64,000 nt of DNA from Macrostomum hystrix (GCA_950097015.1 CATNEN010000033.1:1-64000), one strand, 5' to 3'; positions 34,762-45,630 are shown, numbered from the stretch's first letter. Translations and numbers: made by a program. The notes: generated by a model from the sequence alone, not told the origin.

Positions 34762-34832
34762 AGGATCTCTTGGAGCTGACAGACACTCGATTGGCCCAGC
34801 CAGCACGGCCAGCACGTCCAATAGGCTGAGCG

Positions 34833-36395
34833 ATGCTCTACGTTCCCTCCTACATGAGCCCGAGCGGGGGCGGTCTGGGCAACATGGGCCACTCGCGCGA
34901 GGACCTCAGCATGTCTGGCGGAGGAGGCGCCGGATCCGACAATCGGCAGCAGAGCCAGCGGCGCAGCCGGAAGCAGAGGAAGCCGAGCGGCGGTCTGGGG
35001 CGGAGCAAGCTGGTGCGATTCGAATCGCGGACCTCGCACCTGCGCCTCTACCGCCAGAGGCGGCAGCAGCAGAAGCTGCAGGCAGACGATGACAACGACG
35101 ACGAGGAGGAGTCCGCGGTCAGGATAATTTCCGAAGAAGACGATGGCGACGATGACGAGACTCAGAACTCTCGGGACGACTCGCGCTTCCAGTCGAATTC
35201 CGCTGCGTCCACCCGGCACCTGGCGTCGGTTGACACGCCAGCATCGGCAGTCTTTCACGACTGTCACATGCTGGGCTGCGAGAGGGTCCGCTTGAACGTC
35301 TCCGGCATGCACTTTGAGACTCGACTTGGCGTACTCAACCAGCACCCGCGAACTCTGCTCGGCAATCCGCAGAAGAGGGCGCGCTACTTCGACAGGCGAA
35401 GCCACGAGTACTTCTTCGATCGGCACCGGCCGACCTTCGAGGCCGTGTTCAACTACTACCAGTACGGCGGCAAGCTCAAGCGACCGCCAACCGTCACCGA
35501 CGACATCTTCCTGACCGAGCTGGAGTTCTACGAGATCGAACGAGAAGTGATCGACGCCTACAAGAAGGACGAGGGCTACATCTCCGAGACTGTGGTGCTG
35601 CCGGAGCACCCGTTCAAGCGGGCCGTGTGGATGCTGTTTGAGTACCCGGAGACTAGCGCCCCCGCCTTTCTGATTGCCATCGTCTCGGTGGTGTTCACCA
35701 TCCTGTCGATCATTCTGTTCTGTGCGGAAACTCTCAGCGAATTCAGAGGCACCCACTGCGTGCCATCCGGCCTGCCAAACTTCCTGGACCCGTTCTTTGT
35801 GGCCGAGTCTGCGTGCACCGCCTGGTTCACCATCGAACTTGTCGTTCGCTTCTTTGTCTGTCCCTGTAAGAAGGCCTTCATGAAGGACATCAAGAACGCG
35901 GTGGATCTATCAGCTATTGTACCTTATTATGTGACGCTAACTAATGTTCTCGTCACAATGAGCTGCGAGGGCGCAAGATCTAGTGCGTCCTTGGCCTTCC
36001 TCCGAGTGGTTCGCCTCATCCGCGTGTTCAAGCTGACCAAGCACTCGGCCGACCTGCAGGTTCTTGTGCTCACCTTCCGCGCCAGCATCGAGGGCCTGGG
36101 CCTGTTCCTCGTGGCCCTGATCGTCTGCATCCTGCTGTTCTCGTCCACCATCTACTATGTCGAGAGCGAGGTGCGCGGCTCGCAGATTGAAAGCATTCCG
36201 GATGCGTTCTGGTGGGCGGTGATCACCATGTGCACCGTCGGCTACGGTGACAAGGTGCCCAAGGGCCCGCTGGGCAAGATTGTCGGCTCCGTCTGCGCTG
36301 TGGCCGGCGTCCTGACCCTGGCCATTCCGGTGCCCATCATCACCGAGAACTTCAACAAGTTCTACACGCACAAGACTGGCCGCGGCAGGCACTGA
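34833..36395 (+). CDS. Kv1: Shaker-type (Kv1) voltage-gated potassium channel subunit
   Basis: The 520-residue product forms a tetrameric plasma-membrane potassium channel. A long polar N-terminus with acidic clusters (about 85-108) precedes a Kv1-type T1 domain (about 150-250: LNVSGMHFETRLGVLNQHP, LLGNPQKRARYFD, EYFFDRHRPTFEAV). Then come S1 (276-298), S2 (321-342, with Glu335), S3 (353-372, with Asp358), S4 (386-405), S5 (417-439), the pore with filter TMCTVGYGD (465-473) and S6 with the PVP hinge (499-501). S4 reads LRVVRLIRVFKLTKHS, three residues shorter than the Shaker S4, so one charge-bearing helical repeat is missing. The protein stops soon after S6, without the usual Kv1 C-terminal tail. 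The coding region is uninterrupted. The ATG at 34833 lies 71 nt after an AG acceptor and has an in-frame TGA just upstream, so this start is firm. Minus-strand frames over the exon are GC-driven shadows. Confidence 0.97.
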   Translation: MLYVPSYMSPSGGGLGNMGHSREDLSMSGGGGAGSDNRQQSQRRSRKQRKPSGGLGRSKLVRFESRTSHLRLYRQRRQQQKLQADDDNDDEEESAVRIISEEDDGDDDETQNSRDDSRFQSNSAASTRHLASVDTPASAVFHDCHMLGCERVRLNVSGMHFETRLGVLNQHPRTLLGNPQKRARYFDRRSHEYFFDRHRPTFEAVFNYYQYGGKLKRPPTVTDDIFLTELEFYEIEREVIDAYKKDEGYISETVVLPEHPFKRAVWMLFEYPETSAPAFLIAIVSVVFTILSIILFCAETLSEFRGTHCVPSGLPNFLDPFFVAESACTAWFTIELVVRFFVCPCKKAFMKDIKNAVDLSAIVPYYVTLTNVLVTMSCEGARSSASLAFLRVVRLIRVFKLTKHSADLQVLVLTFRASIEGLGLFLVALIVCILLFSSTIYYVESEVRGSQIESIPDAFWWAVITMCTVGYGDKVPKGPLGKIVGSVCAVAGVLTLAIPVPIITENFNKFYTHKTGRGRH

Positions 36396-36639
36396 CCGTG
36401 CTTCTCACATGTCCCTAAAACTTGATGCTAGCTAACACTGACTAACTGACTCACTGACTGACCGATCAAGGTGCTTCCTAACCAGAGTGATTTACCCTAG
36501 CTCAGCAGGTGTGGTTCCTTTCCTCCCCCCGTCAAGGCAATTTAAAAGCTCACTACAATGGCGCTTCACGTGCGTGAGATATGCGGCACATTAATAATTA
36601 CAGACAGCCTGTGTGACATGAACAAGTGCCTCAACCAGT

Positions 36640-37875
36640 GTGTGATGGTTAAACAGACTGGTGTGTGATGGTTAAACAGACTGGTGTGTGATGGTTAAAC
36701 AGACTGGTGTGTGATGGTTAAACAGACTGATGTGTGATGGTTAAACAGACTGGTGTGTGATGGTTAAACAGACTGGTGTGTGATGGTTAAACAGACTGGT
36801 GTGTGATGGTTAAACAGACTGGTGTGTGATGGTTAAACAGACTGGTGTGTGATGGTTAAACAGACTGATGTGTGATGGTTAAACAGACTGGTGTGTGATG
36901 GTTAAACAGACTGGTGTGTGATGGTTAAACAGACTGGTGTGTGATGGTTAAACAGACTGGTGTGTGATGGTTAAACAGACTGGTGTGTGATGGTTAAACA
37001 GACTGGTGTGTGATGGTTAAACAGACTGGTGTGTGATGGTTAAACAGACTGGTGTGTGATGGTTAAACAGGCTGGTGTGTGATGGTTAAACAGACTGGTG
37101 TGTGATGGTTAAACAGACTGGTGTGTGATGGTTAAACAGACTGGTGTGTGATGGTTAACAGACTGGTGTGTGATGGTTAAACAGGCTGGTGTGTGATGGT
37201 TAAACAGACTGGTGTGTGATGGTTAAACAGACTGGTGTGTGATGGTTAAACAGACTGGTGTGTGATGGTTAAACAGACTGGTGTGTGATGGTTGAACAGA
37301 CTGGTGTGTGATGGTTAAACAGACTGGTGTGTGATGGTTAAACAGACTGGTGTGTGATGGTTAAACAGACTGGTGTGTGATGGTTAAACAGACTGGTGTG
37401 TGATGGTTAAACAGACTGGTGTGTGATGGTTGAACAGACTGGTGTGTGATGGTTAAACAGACTGGTGTGTGATGGTTAAACAGGCTGGTGTGTGATGGTT
37501 AAACAGACTGGTGTGTGATGGTTAAACAGACTGGTGTGTGATGGTTAAACAGACTGGTGTGTGATGGTTAAACAGACTGGTGTGTGATGGTTAAACATAC
37601 TGATGTGTGATGGTTAAACAGACTGGTGTGTGATGGTTAAACAGACTGGTGTGTGATGGTTAAACAGACTGGTGTGTGATGGTTAAACAGACTGGTGTGT
37701 GATGGTTGAAACAGACTGGTGTGTGATGGTTAAACAGACTGGTGTGTGATGGTTAAACAGGACTGGTGTGTGATGGTTAAACAGACTGGTGTGTGATGGT
37801 TAAACAGACTGATGTGTGATGGTTAAACAGACTGGTGTGTGATGGTTAAACAGACTGATGTGTGATGGTTAAACA
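36640..37875. repeat. Minisatellite, 23-bp unit
   Basis: About fifty-three copies of tggttaaacagactggtgtg plus tga, very homogeneous, with occasional gactgatg, aggctgg and ttgaaca variants. It begins about 250 bp after the Kv1 stop codon. Confidence 0.97.
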
Positions 37876-39250
37876 GATAGACAGCTGGAAATGATATTAG
37901 ACAGCTGGAAATGATAGTAGACAGCTGGAAATGATAGTAGACAGCTGGAAATGATATTAGACAGCTGGAAATGATATTAGACAGCTGGAAATGATATTAG
38001 ACAGCTGGAAATGATATTAGACAGCTGGAAATGATATTAGACAGCTGGAAATGATAGTAGACAGCTGGAAATGATAGTAGACAGCTGGAAATGATATTAG
38101 ACAGCTGGAAATGATAGTAGACAGCTGGAAATGATAGTAGACAGCTGGAAATGATATTAGACAGCTGGAAATGATATTAGACAGCTGGAAATGATAGTAG
38201 ACAGCTGGAAATGATATTAGACAGCTGGAAATGATATTAGACAGCTGGAAATGATATTAGACAGCTGGAAATGATATTAGACAGCTGGAAATGATATTAG
38301 ACAGCTGGAAATGATAGTAGACAGCTGGAAATGATAGTAGACAGCTGGAAATGATATTAGACAGCTGGAAATGATATTAGACAGCTGGAAATGATATTAG
38401 ACAGCTGGAAATGATATTAGACAGCTGGAAATGATAGTAGACAGCTGGAAATGATATTAGACAGCTGGAAATGATAGTAAATAGCTAGAAATGATATTAG
38501 ACAGCTGGAAATGATATTAGACAGCTGGAAATGATATTAGACAGCTGGAAATGATATTAGACAGCTGGAAATGATAGTAGACAGCTGGAAATGATATTAG
38601 ACAGCTGGAAATGATATTAGACAGCTGGAAATGATAGTAGACAGCTGGAAATGATATTAGACAGCTGGAAATGATATTAGACAGCTGGAAATGATAGTAG
38701 ACAGCTGGAAATGATATTAGACAGCTGGAAATGATAGTAAATAGCTAGAAATGATATTAGACAGCTGGAAATGATATTGGACAGCTGGAAATGATATTAG
38801 ACAGCTGGAAATGATAGTAGACAGCTGGAAATGATATTAGACAGCTGGAAATGATATTAGACAGCTGGAAATGATAGTAGACAGCTGGAAATGATATTAG
38901 ACAGCTGGAAATGATATTAGACAGCTGGAAATGATAGTAGACAGCTGGAAATGATATTAGACAGCTGGAAATGATATTAGACAGCTGGAAATGATATTAG
39001 ACAGCTGGAAATGATATTAGACAGCTGGAAATGATATTAGACAGCTGGAAATGATATTAGACAGCTGGAAATGATATTAGACAGCTGGAAATGATATTAG
39101 ACAGCTGGAAATGATATTAGACAGCTGGAAATGATATTAGACAGCTGGAAATGATATTAGACAGCTGGAAATGATATTAGACAGCTGGAAATGATATTAG
39201 ACAGCTGGAAATGATATTAGACAGCTGGAAATGATAGTAGACAGCTGGAA
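37876..39250. repeat. Minisatellite, 20-bp unit
   Basis: About sixty-eight copies of agacagctggaaatgatatt with a t/g polymorphism at one position (atattag or atagtag). Two copies carry a linked variant (aaatagctagaa) at 38478 and 38738, 260 bp or 13 units apart, showing block duplication. It joins the previous array without a spacer. Confidence 0.97.
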
Positions 39251-39640
39251 GTCTTAGCACAGAATTGGCTTCACGAGTGTACTTCTGGCCTTTTCTTCCA
39301 GTTTCATGTGTCGCTTCTGTTGCCGTGTCTTTCAAGCAATATAAACAGGGCTCTAGGCACGGGGCACAGGCGGGAATGTATGAGGCCATCGGATCAAAAA
39401 AGATTATCTGAAAGTATTGGGACAACTGTCATCTGAGATTTGGCACCACGGGAGAGCGAAAGTCTTCTAGGAATCTTTTTTCGACAGCATGGCGACGGTC
39501 TGGGGAAAATTTTATACGGATGAGAACAGACAGCGAGGATCCTGTACTAAGGCTTGAACTGTCTGGCTTTTAGTGACTTTTCTGGGAAATTTCACTTACA
39601 AGAGATCGAATACTGAGCTTTTGGATGTGATAGATATATG
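39251..39640. other. Unique spacer between two arrays
   Basis: About 390 bp with no recognisable gene. Its right edge grades into the next array (tgagataggatactttatga). Confidence 0.6.
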
Positions 39641-42065
39641 AGATAGGATACTTTATGAGTTAGGATGTTAGATGAGTTGGGATTGACAGTGAGATGGGAT
39701 ATTAGGTGAGATGGGATATTAGGTGAGATGGGATATTAGGTGAGATGGTATATTAGGTGAGATGGTATATTAGGTAAGATGGGATATTAAGTGAGATGGG
39801 ATAATAAGTGAGATGGGATATTAGGTGAGATGGGATATTAAGTAAGATGGGATATTAGGTGAGATGGTATATTAGGTGAGATGGTATATTAGGTGAGATG
39901 GGATATTAAGTGAGATGGGATAATAAGTGAGATGGGATATTAGGTGAGATGGGATATTAGGTGAGATGGGATATTAGGTGAGATGGGATATTAAGTGAGA
40001 TGGGATAATAAGTGAGATGGGATATTAGGTGAGATGGGATAATAAGTGAGATGGGATATTAGGTGAGATGGGATATTAGGTAAGATGGGATATTAGGTGA
40101 GATGGGATATTAGGTGAGATGGGATATTAGGTGAGATGGTATATTCGGTGAGATGGGATATTAAGTGAGATGGGATAATAAGTGAGATGGGATATTAGGT
40201 GAGATGGGATATTAGGTGAGATGGGATATTAGGTGAGATGGGATATTAAGTGAGATGGGATAATAAGTGAGATGGGATATTAGGTGAGATGGGATAATAA
40301 GTGAGATGGGATATTAGGTGAGATGGGATATTAGGTAAGATGGGATATTAGGTGAGATGGGATATTAGGTGAGATGGGATATTAGGTGAGATGGTATATT
40401 AGGTGAGATGGGATATTAAGTGAGATGGGATAATAAGTGAGATGGGATATTAGGTGAGATGGGATATTAAGTAAGATGGGATATTAGGTGAGATGGTATA
40501 TTAGGTGAGATGGTATATTAGGTGAGATGGGATATTAAGTGAGATGGGATAATAAGTGAGATGGGATATTAGGTGAGATGGGATATTAGGTGAGATGGGA
40601 TATTAGGTGAGATGGTATATTAGGTGAGATGGGATATTAAGTGAGATGGGATATTAGGTGAGATGGGATATTAAGTGAGATGGAATATTAAGTGAGATGG
40701 GATATTAGGTGAGATGGGATATTAAATGAGATGGGGTATTAAGTGAGTTGGGATATTAAGTGAGATGGGATATTAGGTGAGATGGGATATTAAGTGAATT
40801 GGGATATTAGGTGAGATGGGATATTAAGTGAATTGGGATATTAAGTGAGATGGGATATTAGGTGAGATGGGATATTAAGTGAATTGGGATATTAAGTGAG
40901 TTGGGATATTGGGTGAGATGGGACATTAGGTGAGATGGGACATTAGGTGGGGTGAGATTTTGGGTGAGATGGGATATTAAGTGAATTGGGATATTAGGTG
41001 AGATGGGATATTAAGTGAGTTGGGATATTAGGTGAGATGGGACATTAGGTGAGATGGTATATTAGGTGAGATGGTATATTAGGTGAGATGGGATATTAAG
41101 TGAGATGGGATAATAAGTGAGATGGGATATTAGGTGAGATGGGATATTAAGTAAGATGGGATATTAGGTGAGATGGTATATTAGGTGAGATGGTATATTA
41201 GGTGAGATGGGATATTAAGTGAGATGGGATAATAAGTGAGATGGGATATTAGGTGAGATGGGATATTAGGTGAGATGGGATATTAGGTGAGATGGTATAT
41301 TAGGTGAGATGGGATATTAAGTGAGATGGGATATTAGGTGAGATGGGATATTAAGTGAGATGGAATATTAAGTGAGATGGGATATTAGGTGAGATGGGAT
41401 ATTAAGTGAATTGGGATATTAAGTGAGTTGGGATATTAGGTGAGATGGGACATTAGGTGAGATGGGATATTAAGTGAGATGGGATAATAAGTGAGATGGG
41501 TTATTAGGTGAGATGGGATATTAGGTGAGATGGGATATTAGGTGAGATGGTATATTAGGTGAGATGGGATATTAAGTGAGATGGGATATTAGGTGAGATG
41601 GGATATTAAGTGAGATAGAATATTAAGTGAGATGGGATATTAGGTGAGATGGGATATTAAGTGAGATGGGATATTAGGTGAGATGGGATATTAAGTGAAT
41701 TGGGATATTAGGTGAGATGGGATATTAAGTGAATTGGGATATTAAGTGAGATGGGATATTAGGTGAGATGGGATATTAAGTGAATTGGGATATTAAGTGA
41801 GTTGGGATATTAGGTGAGATGGGACATTAGGTGAGATGGGACATTAGGTGGGGTGAGATTTTGGGTGAGATGGGATATTAAGTGAATTGGGATATTAGGT
41901 GAGATGGGATATTAAGTGAGTTGGGATATTAGGTGAGATGGGACATTAGGTGAGATGGGACATTAGGTGGGGTGAGATTTTGGGTGAGATGGGATATTAA
42001 GTGAGTTGGGATATTAGGTGAGATGGGATATTAAGTGAGATGTGATTTTGGGTAAGATTGGATTG
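39641..42065. repeat. Minisatellite, 17-bp unit with higher-order blocks
   Basis: About one hundred and forty copies of gagatgggatattaggt. Variants (ataataagt, tggtatatt, gaattggga, ggacattag, and a gggtgagattttgggt block) recur in long identical orders, for example near 39.8, 40.5 and 41.1 kb, and near 40.9, 41.8 and 41.9 kb. Large segments were therefore duplicated within the array. Confidence 0.97.
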
Positions 42066-42489
42066 TGAGATGTGGCAGTAGTTAAGATAGTAGAGAAATA
42101 TTTAACTGACATTCGTAGATAACAACATAGATAGATAGCAGAAGTTGTGGAAGTATTATATGCAAAACAATCGAGTCAAGTACTCGTGCATTTGTCAATG
42201 GTGTGATGAAAGCTATCAACTATTGTGCATGGTATCTGCAGGTTTTCAACTGATCTAGGAATAAAAGATTTGCGCAAAACTCCTCACAAAGGGATCAATT
42301 GAATTACCGTTTAGTTAGACCGCTGGTGCTCAGCACCTGAATAATGTATGAGCACAGTCTCAGCGAGTGGACTCAAGACTGAGACGACAGGTCAGAGCCA
42401 TCTGCTACGCCTGTATCCGCAACTGGACTTTCAGAGATACATTATGCAGTAGTGGGGGCTAGTGAGGGATCTTGTCTGCTCTGCTGTTC
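42066..42489. other. Unique spacer
   Basis: About 420 bp with no supported gene. Confidence 0.6.
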
Positions 42490-42490
42490 G

Positions 42491-42542
<52 letters not shown>

Positions 42543-42608
42543 ATCTGTCTGTCTGCCTGTCTGTCTGTCTGCCTGTCTGTCTATCTGTCTGTCTGTCTGT
42601 CTATCTGC

Positions 42609-42642
<34 letters not shown>

Positions 42643-42665
42643 GTCTGTCTGTCTGTCTATCTGCC

Positions 42666-42728
<63 letters not shown>

Positions 42729-42786
42729 CTGTCTGTCTGTCTGTCCGTCTGTCTGTCCGTCTGTCCGTCTGTCTGTCTGTCTGTCT
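42490..42786. repeat. (CTAT)n then (CTGT)n tetranucleotide array
   Basis: Thirteen or so CTAT units are followed by a long mixed CTGT/CTAT/CTGC/CCGT stretch. Frames across it on either strand are artefacts. Confidence 0.97.
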
Positions 42787-43100
42787 ATAATATTTATTCA
42801 ACAGTCCCAGTTCAATTGACATCGGGAAGAATGTGAAAATAGATCCTCTCGGTTTTGAAATGTTTCGAATTTGAAAAGCTCATTCAAAGAAACGGAAGCA
42901 ACTGATTGATAATTTACGAGTAAAACCCGCGATTTCCACTCGTGAATTGAAAATCAATTCGGTCGAAGCGCTGATTGAATTGCGCGAGACTCTTACAGTT
43001 CATATTTAATTGAAATTGCATTCATATAGATTTCAGAAATTAATTAATTAGAATTCAGAATCAGAATTACCAGAATTAATTCCCCCTCCCTGTCTATCTA
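42787..43100. other. Unique AT-rich spacer
   Basis: Contains repeated aattgaaaatcaattc and attaattaattagaattcag motifs. It may be a decayed earlier unit of the hammerhead element that follows, but this is not certain. Confidence 0.4.
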
Positions 43101-43177
43101 TCTAGATAGACAGATAGATTGTCCCTCTTTCTCACCCTCCCTCTCTCTCTCCCTCTCTCCCTCTCTCTCCCTCTCTA

Positions 43178-43380
43178 GGCTAGGCTAGGCTAGACTCTAC
43201 TGATGAGCTCCAATAAGAGCGAAATGCGTCTGGAGTTGCCTTGGTTCGAATCTGGATTTCAATTTTTTCGATACATATCGGAATTGATTCCAACATTAGA
43301 TTTTAGAAATTCAATGGGCAGTGTCCTCTCTCCTCTCTCCCGCTCTCTCTCTCCCTATCTCCCTCTCTCTCAGGCCAGCA
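43178..43380 (+). mobile_element. tRNA-like SINE family C with hammerhead, copy 1 (5' truncated)
   Basis: Shares with copy 2 the hammerhead core, the B box gttcgaatc (43244-43252), the AT-rich body (ttttttcgatacatatcgga) and a CT-rich tail after gggcagtgtcctctctcc. The A-box half is missing; ctaggctaggctagg joins directly to a CT-rich run instead. Confidence 0.8.
43188..43240 (+). ncRNA. Type I hammerhead ribozyme, copy 1
   Basis: The conserved core CTGATGA (43200-43206) and GAAA (43221-43224) flank a perfect 4-bp stem II, GCTC/GAGC, with loop CAATAA. Stem I is formed by ACTCTA (43194-43199) with TGGAGT (43231-43236), and beyond an internal loop by GGC (43188-43190) with GCC (43238-43240). 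Stem III is minimal: an A-U pair and a U-G pair around TGCGTC. The predicted cleavage site is after GTC, between 43230 and 43231. Minimal stem III hammerheads are known from schistosome satellites and animal retroelements. The pairing is complete by eye; activity is inferred. Confidence 0.85.
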
Positions 43381-43489
43381 CCGGCGTCTCGTACGACCGA
43401 GTCAGTGCCACGGAGTTGAGTGAGTGTGGATTGAGTTGCGGGGCGCTGCCGAATCGATTACGATATGTTGAGATTGAAAGCTGGATTTG

Positions 43490-43680
43490 AACAAGCGCCT
43501 ATAGCCTAATGGCTAAAGCGCTAGGCTAGACTCTACTGATGAGCTCCAAAAAGAGCGAAATGCGTCTGGAGTTGCCTTGGTTCGAATCCGGATTTCAATT
43601 TTTTCGATACATATCGGAATTGATTCCAACATTAGATTTTTGAAATTCAATGGGCAGTGTCCTCTCTCCTCTCTCCCACT
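43490..43680 (+). mobile_element. tRNA-like SINE family C with hammerhead, copy 2 (intact Pol III boxes)
   Basis: The tRNA-like head has a perfect A box TAGCCTAATGG (43502-43512) and a perfect B box GTTCGAATC (43580-43588). Between them lies a complete hammerhead ribozyme in place of the anticodon region. The body and CT-rich tail match copy 1 with few differences (caataa or caaaaa in loop II, tttagaa or tttgaa in the body). The element lies in the spacer between large arrays and no protein gene overlaps it. Confidence 0.85.
43524..43576 (+). ncRNA. Type I hammerhead ribozyme, copy 2
   Basis: Same fold as copy 1: CTGATGA (43536-43542), stem II GCTC/GAGC with loop CAAAAA, GAAA (43557-43560), stem I ACTCTA (43530-43535) with TGGAGT (43567-43572), outer GGC/GCC. 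Cleavage is predicted after GTC at 43566, exactly 336 nt from the site in copy 1. The only change in the catalytic region is in loop II, which fits selection on the fold or recent duplication. Confidence 0.87.
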
Positions 43681-43865
43681 CTCTCTCCCTCTCTCCCTCC
43701 CTCTCTCACACTTTCTCTCTCCCCCTCTCTCCCTCTCTTTCCCACTCTCCTTAGTGCCCGGAATCGAAGCTGTTCTTTTCTCTCCCTCACTCCCTCTACC
43801 CCGTCTCTCTTACTCTCTCTCTCTCACCTCTCCCTCTCTCTCAAGCCACCTAAGCGTTGTATGAC
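43681..43865. repeat. CT-rich low-complexity tail
   Basis: Long runs of ctctctcc-like sequence after hammerhead copy 2, interrupted once (ccttagtgcccggaatcgaa). Similar CT-rich DNA precedes copy 1 (about 43120-43177). Confidence 0.85.
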
Positions 43866-44509
43866 TTTATTTTATTCTACAATACTTGCCCTCAATGCAT
43901 AGTTCTAGCCGGCTTATTTCGCAGCAATAAACTCGGTCTCAGTATATTTGACAACACTACTGAGGCAGCCAATAACTAAGCTGTACTGCTTGTTGCCATG
44001 CAAGCTTTCATAAACTGCTCAAGCGTCCATGCTCCGTCTCTCTTTCACTCACTCCCATGGGCTCCATGAGCTGTGAGAGCTTTGCTCAGGGGAGGGCCAA
44101 ATCCCGCAATATTCTGGTAGCAACTGCGGGCCCGAGAACTTCGGCTCCGTCGCCTGCAAGGAGGGCCTGTCAGGCGACTGCTCCGGAATTATATGCGCTA
44201 CAAATCCCCTGTGTTTAGCTGGCGACCTTTCCCCCTTCCCCTACCCCGAGCCCCACGGGTTAAATAGAACCCAGTGGGACTCTGACCTACCGTATCTTCC
44301 TTCTCCTTTCCTTCTTGTGTCTGCTTTCTGCTCCTGGGCATCAGTATGTTGCTGCTTCTCTTGACAGAGCAACAAGGCAGAAATTTTTATAGTTATTATA
44401 ATTACTGATGCGCAAAATATGTTAATTTGTCCGCTTAAATTCCACTAAGATTACAAAGTGCACATCGTTATAAATTAATGGTACAGCATAATTTGGAGAG
44501 ACACTCTTC
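43866..44509. other. Unique sequence with no supported gene
   Basis: Contains a GC-richer block at about 44060-44300; open frames are short and show no domain. Confidence 0.5.
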
Positions 44510-44925
44510 AGACTGCCTTCTGACATACTCGAACTTCGATGGCTGCCAATCACAGCCAAATTTGACTTCAGCCATTTATAGCGTACCAGCCAATCACAGC
44601 TAAGCCACCTAGTCTAGACCCCAAGCCATTCCTAGCTAACAACCAATCACAGCTTAGCCAGCTAGTTTAGACCCCAAGCCATTCCTAGCTAACAACCAAT
44701 CACAACTAAGCCACCTAGTCTAGACCCCAGGCCATTCCTAGCTAACAGCCAATCACAGCTTAGCCAGCTAGTTTAGACCCCAAGCCATTCCTAGCTAACA
44801 GCCAATCACAGCTTAGCCAGCTAGTCTAGACCCCAAGCCATTCCTAGCTAGCAGCCAATCACAACTAAGCCAGCTAGCTTGGAACCAAGCAATTCAAGTT
44901 TATCAGCCAATCACCGTAGCCTATT
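44510..44925. repeat. Minisatellite, about 53-bp unit with CCAATCACA
   Basis: About seven copies, each containing agccaatcacagcttagcc, agctagtctagacccc and aagccattcctagctaa in that order. The CCAATCA motif is the most conserved part. Confidence 0.9.
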
Positions 44926-45617
44926 TAGGAGTTTGATAAACAAACGTTTTCTTTTCCTAGGCTAATTTTTCCCTTAGATTGCGACAAAGAAACGTGAAAA
45001 GCATATTTCCTAGCCAGCTACTATGAGTAGCCATGTTTAGATTTAGTTGCTAAAAGAAATGGAAACTAAGATTAAATTACCCAGAAGTACAAATTGCAAA
45101 GGAAACTGGCTAGCACCCACCGTTTCCAGTGCAAAGCAAGACCCGAACAGGCAACATGTTTCAATACACTCTTTATTGCGTCTTCCTGTGGGATTTGCTC
45201 TTATTAATTCATTGCGCTGTTGAGGATACGTCAACCGTCAACTATTCTCTCTTCTCTCCGCAGATCTGCCTCGCACGCAGCTTTTCCTGCGTGAATGCCG
45301 GAAGACTTGTTGAAGCATTGCGCGCCCTCTGCCCAGGTTCTGGCTCGCTCACAGGCAACGGGGTTGGGAGGTGGGAAGAATGGGAGAATTCGTGTGGTTG
45401 CTTCTTTCTTGTACAGTTTGTGCGGGCTATTGACTGAGTAGCTGGGAGTGGGGACGAGAGGAGGGAGAGAGAGAACAGGCCTTCATTTCTAGTGAGCAAT
45501 GGAGTTCCGTGAGCGTCTATTAGACTGGACCAGGGGAGCAGCGAGACCTTCCTCTACTAGAAGCAAGAAGAGCAGCAAAAGTAGAATTAACCCCACGGAC
45601 ACAAAAATATTTATCAG
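44926..45617. other. Unique sequence, probable 5' flank of the membrane-protein gene
   Basis: It ends in an AG acceptor (aaatatttatcag, ending 45617). A frame at 45499 is in phase with the gene and would add 44 residues, but it would bury the signal peptide, so I did not use it. Confidence 0.5.
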
Positions 45618-45630
45618 CGCGGCTTCCAAA

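Noticed and set aside
34758-35756. A 332-codon minus frame overlapping the Kv1 gene
   Set aside because: It mirrors GC-rich codons of the conserved potassium channel on the other strand and shows no domain.
42452-42836. Frames of repeated Leu-Ser-Val-Cys residues
   Set aside because: They are translation of the CTGT/CTAT tetranucleotide array, open in all three frames.
45499-45630. An upstream in-frame ATG for the membrane protein
   Set aside because: It would place 44 polar residues before the signal peptide, and an AG acceptor just before the ATG at 45631 supports the shorter form.
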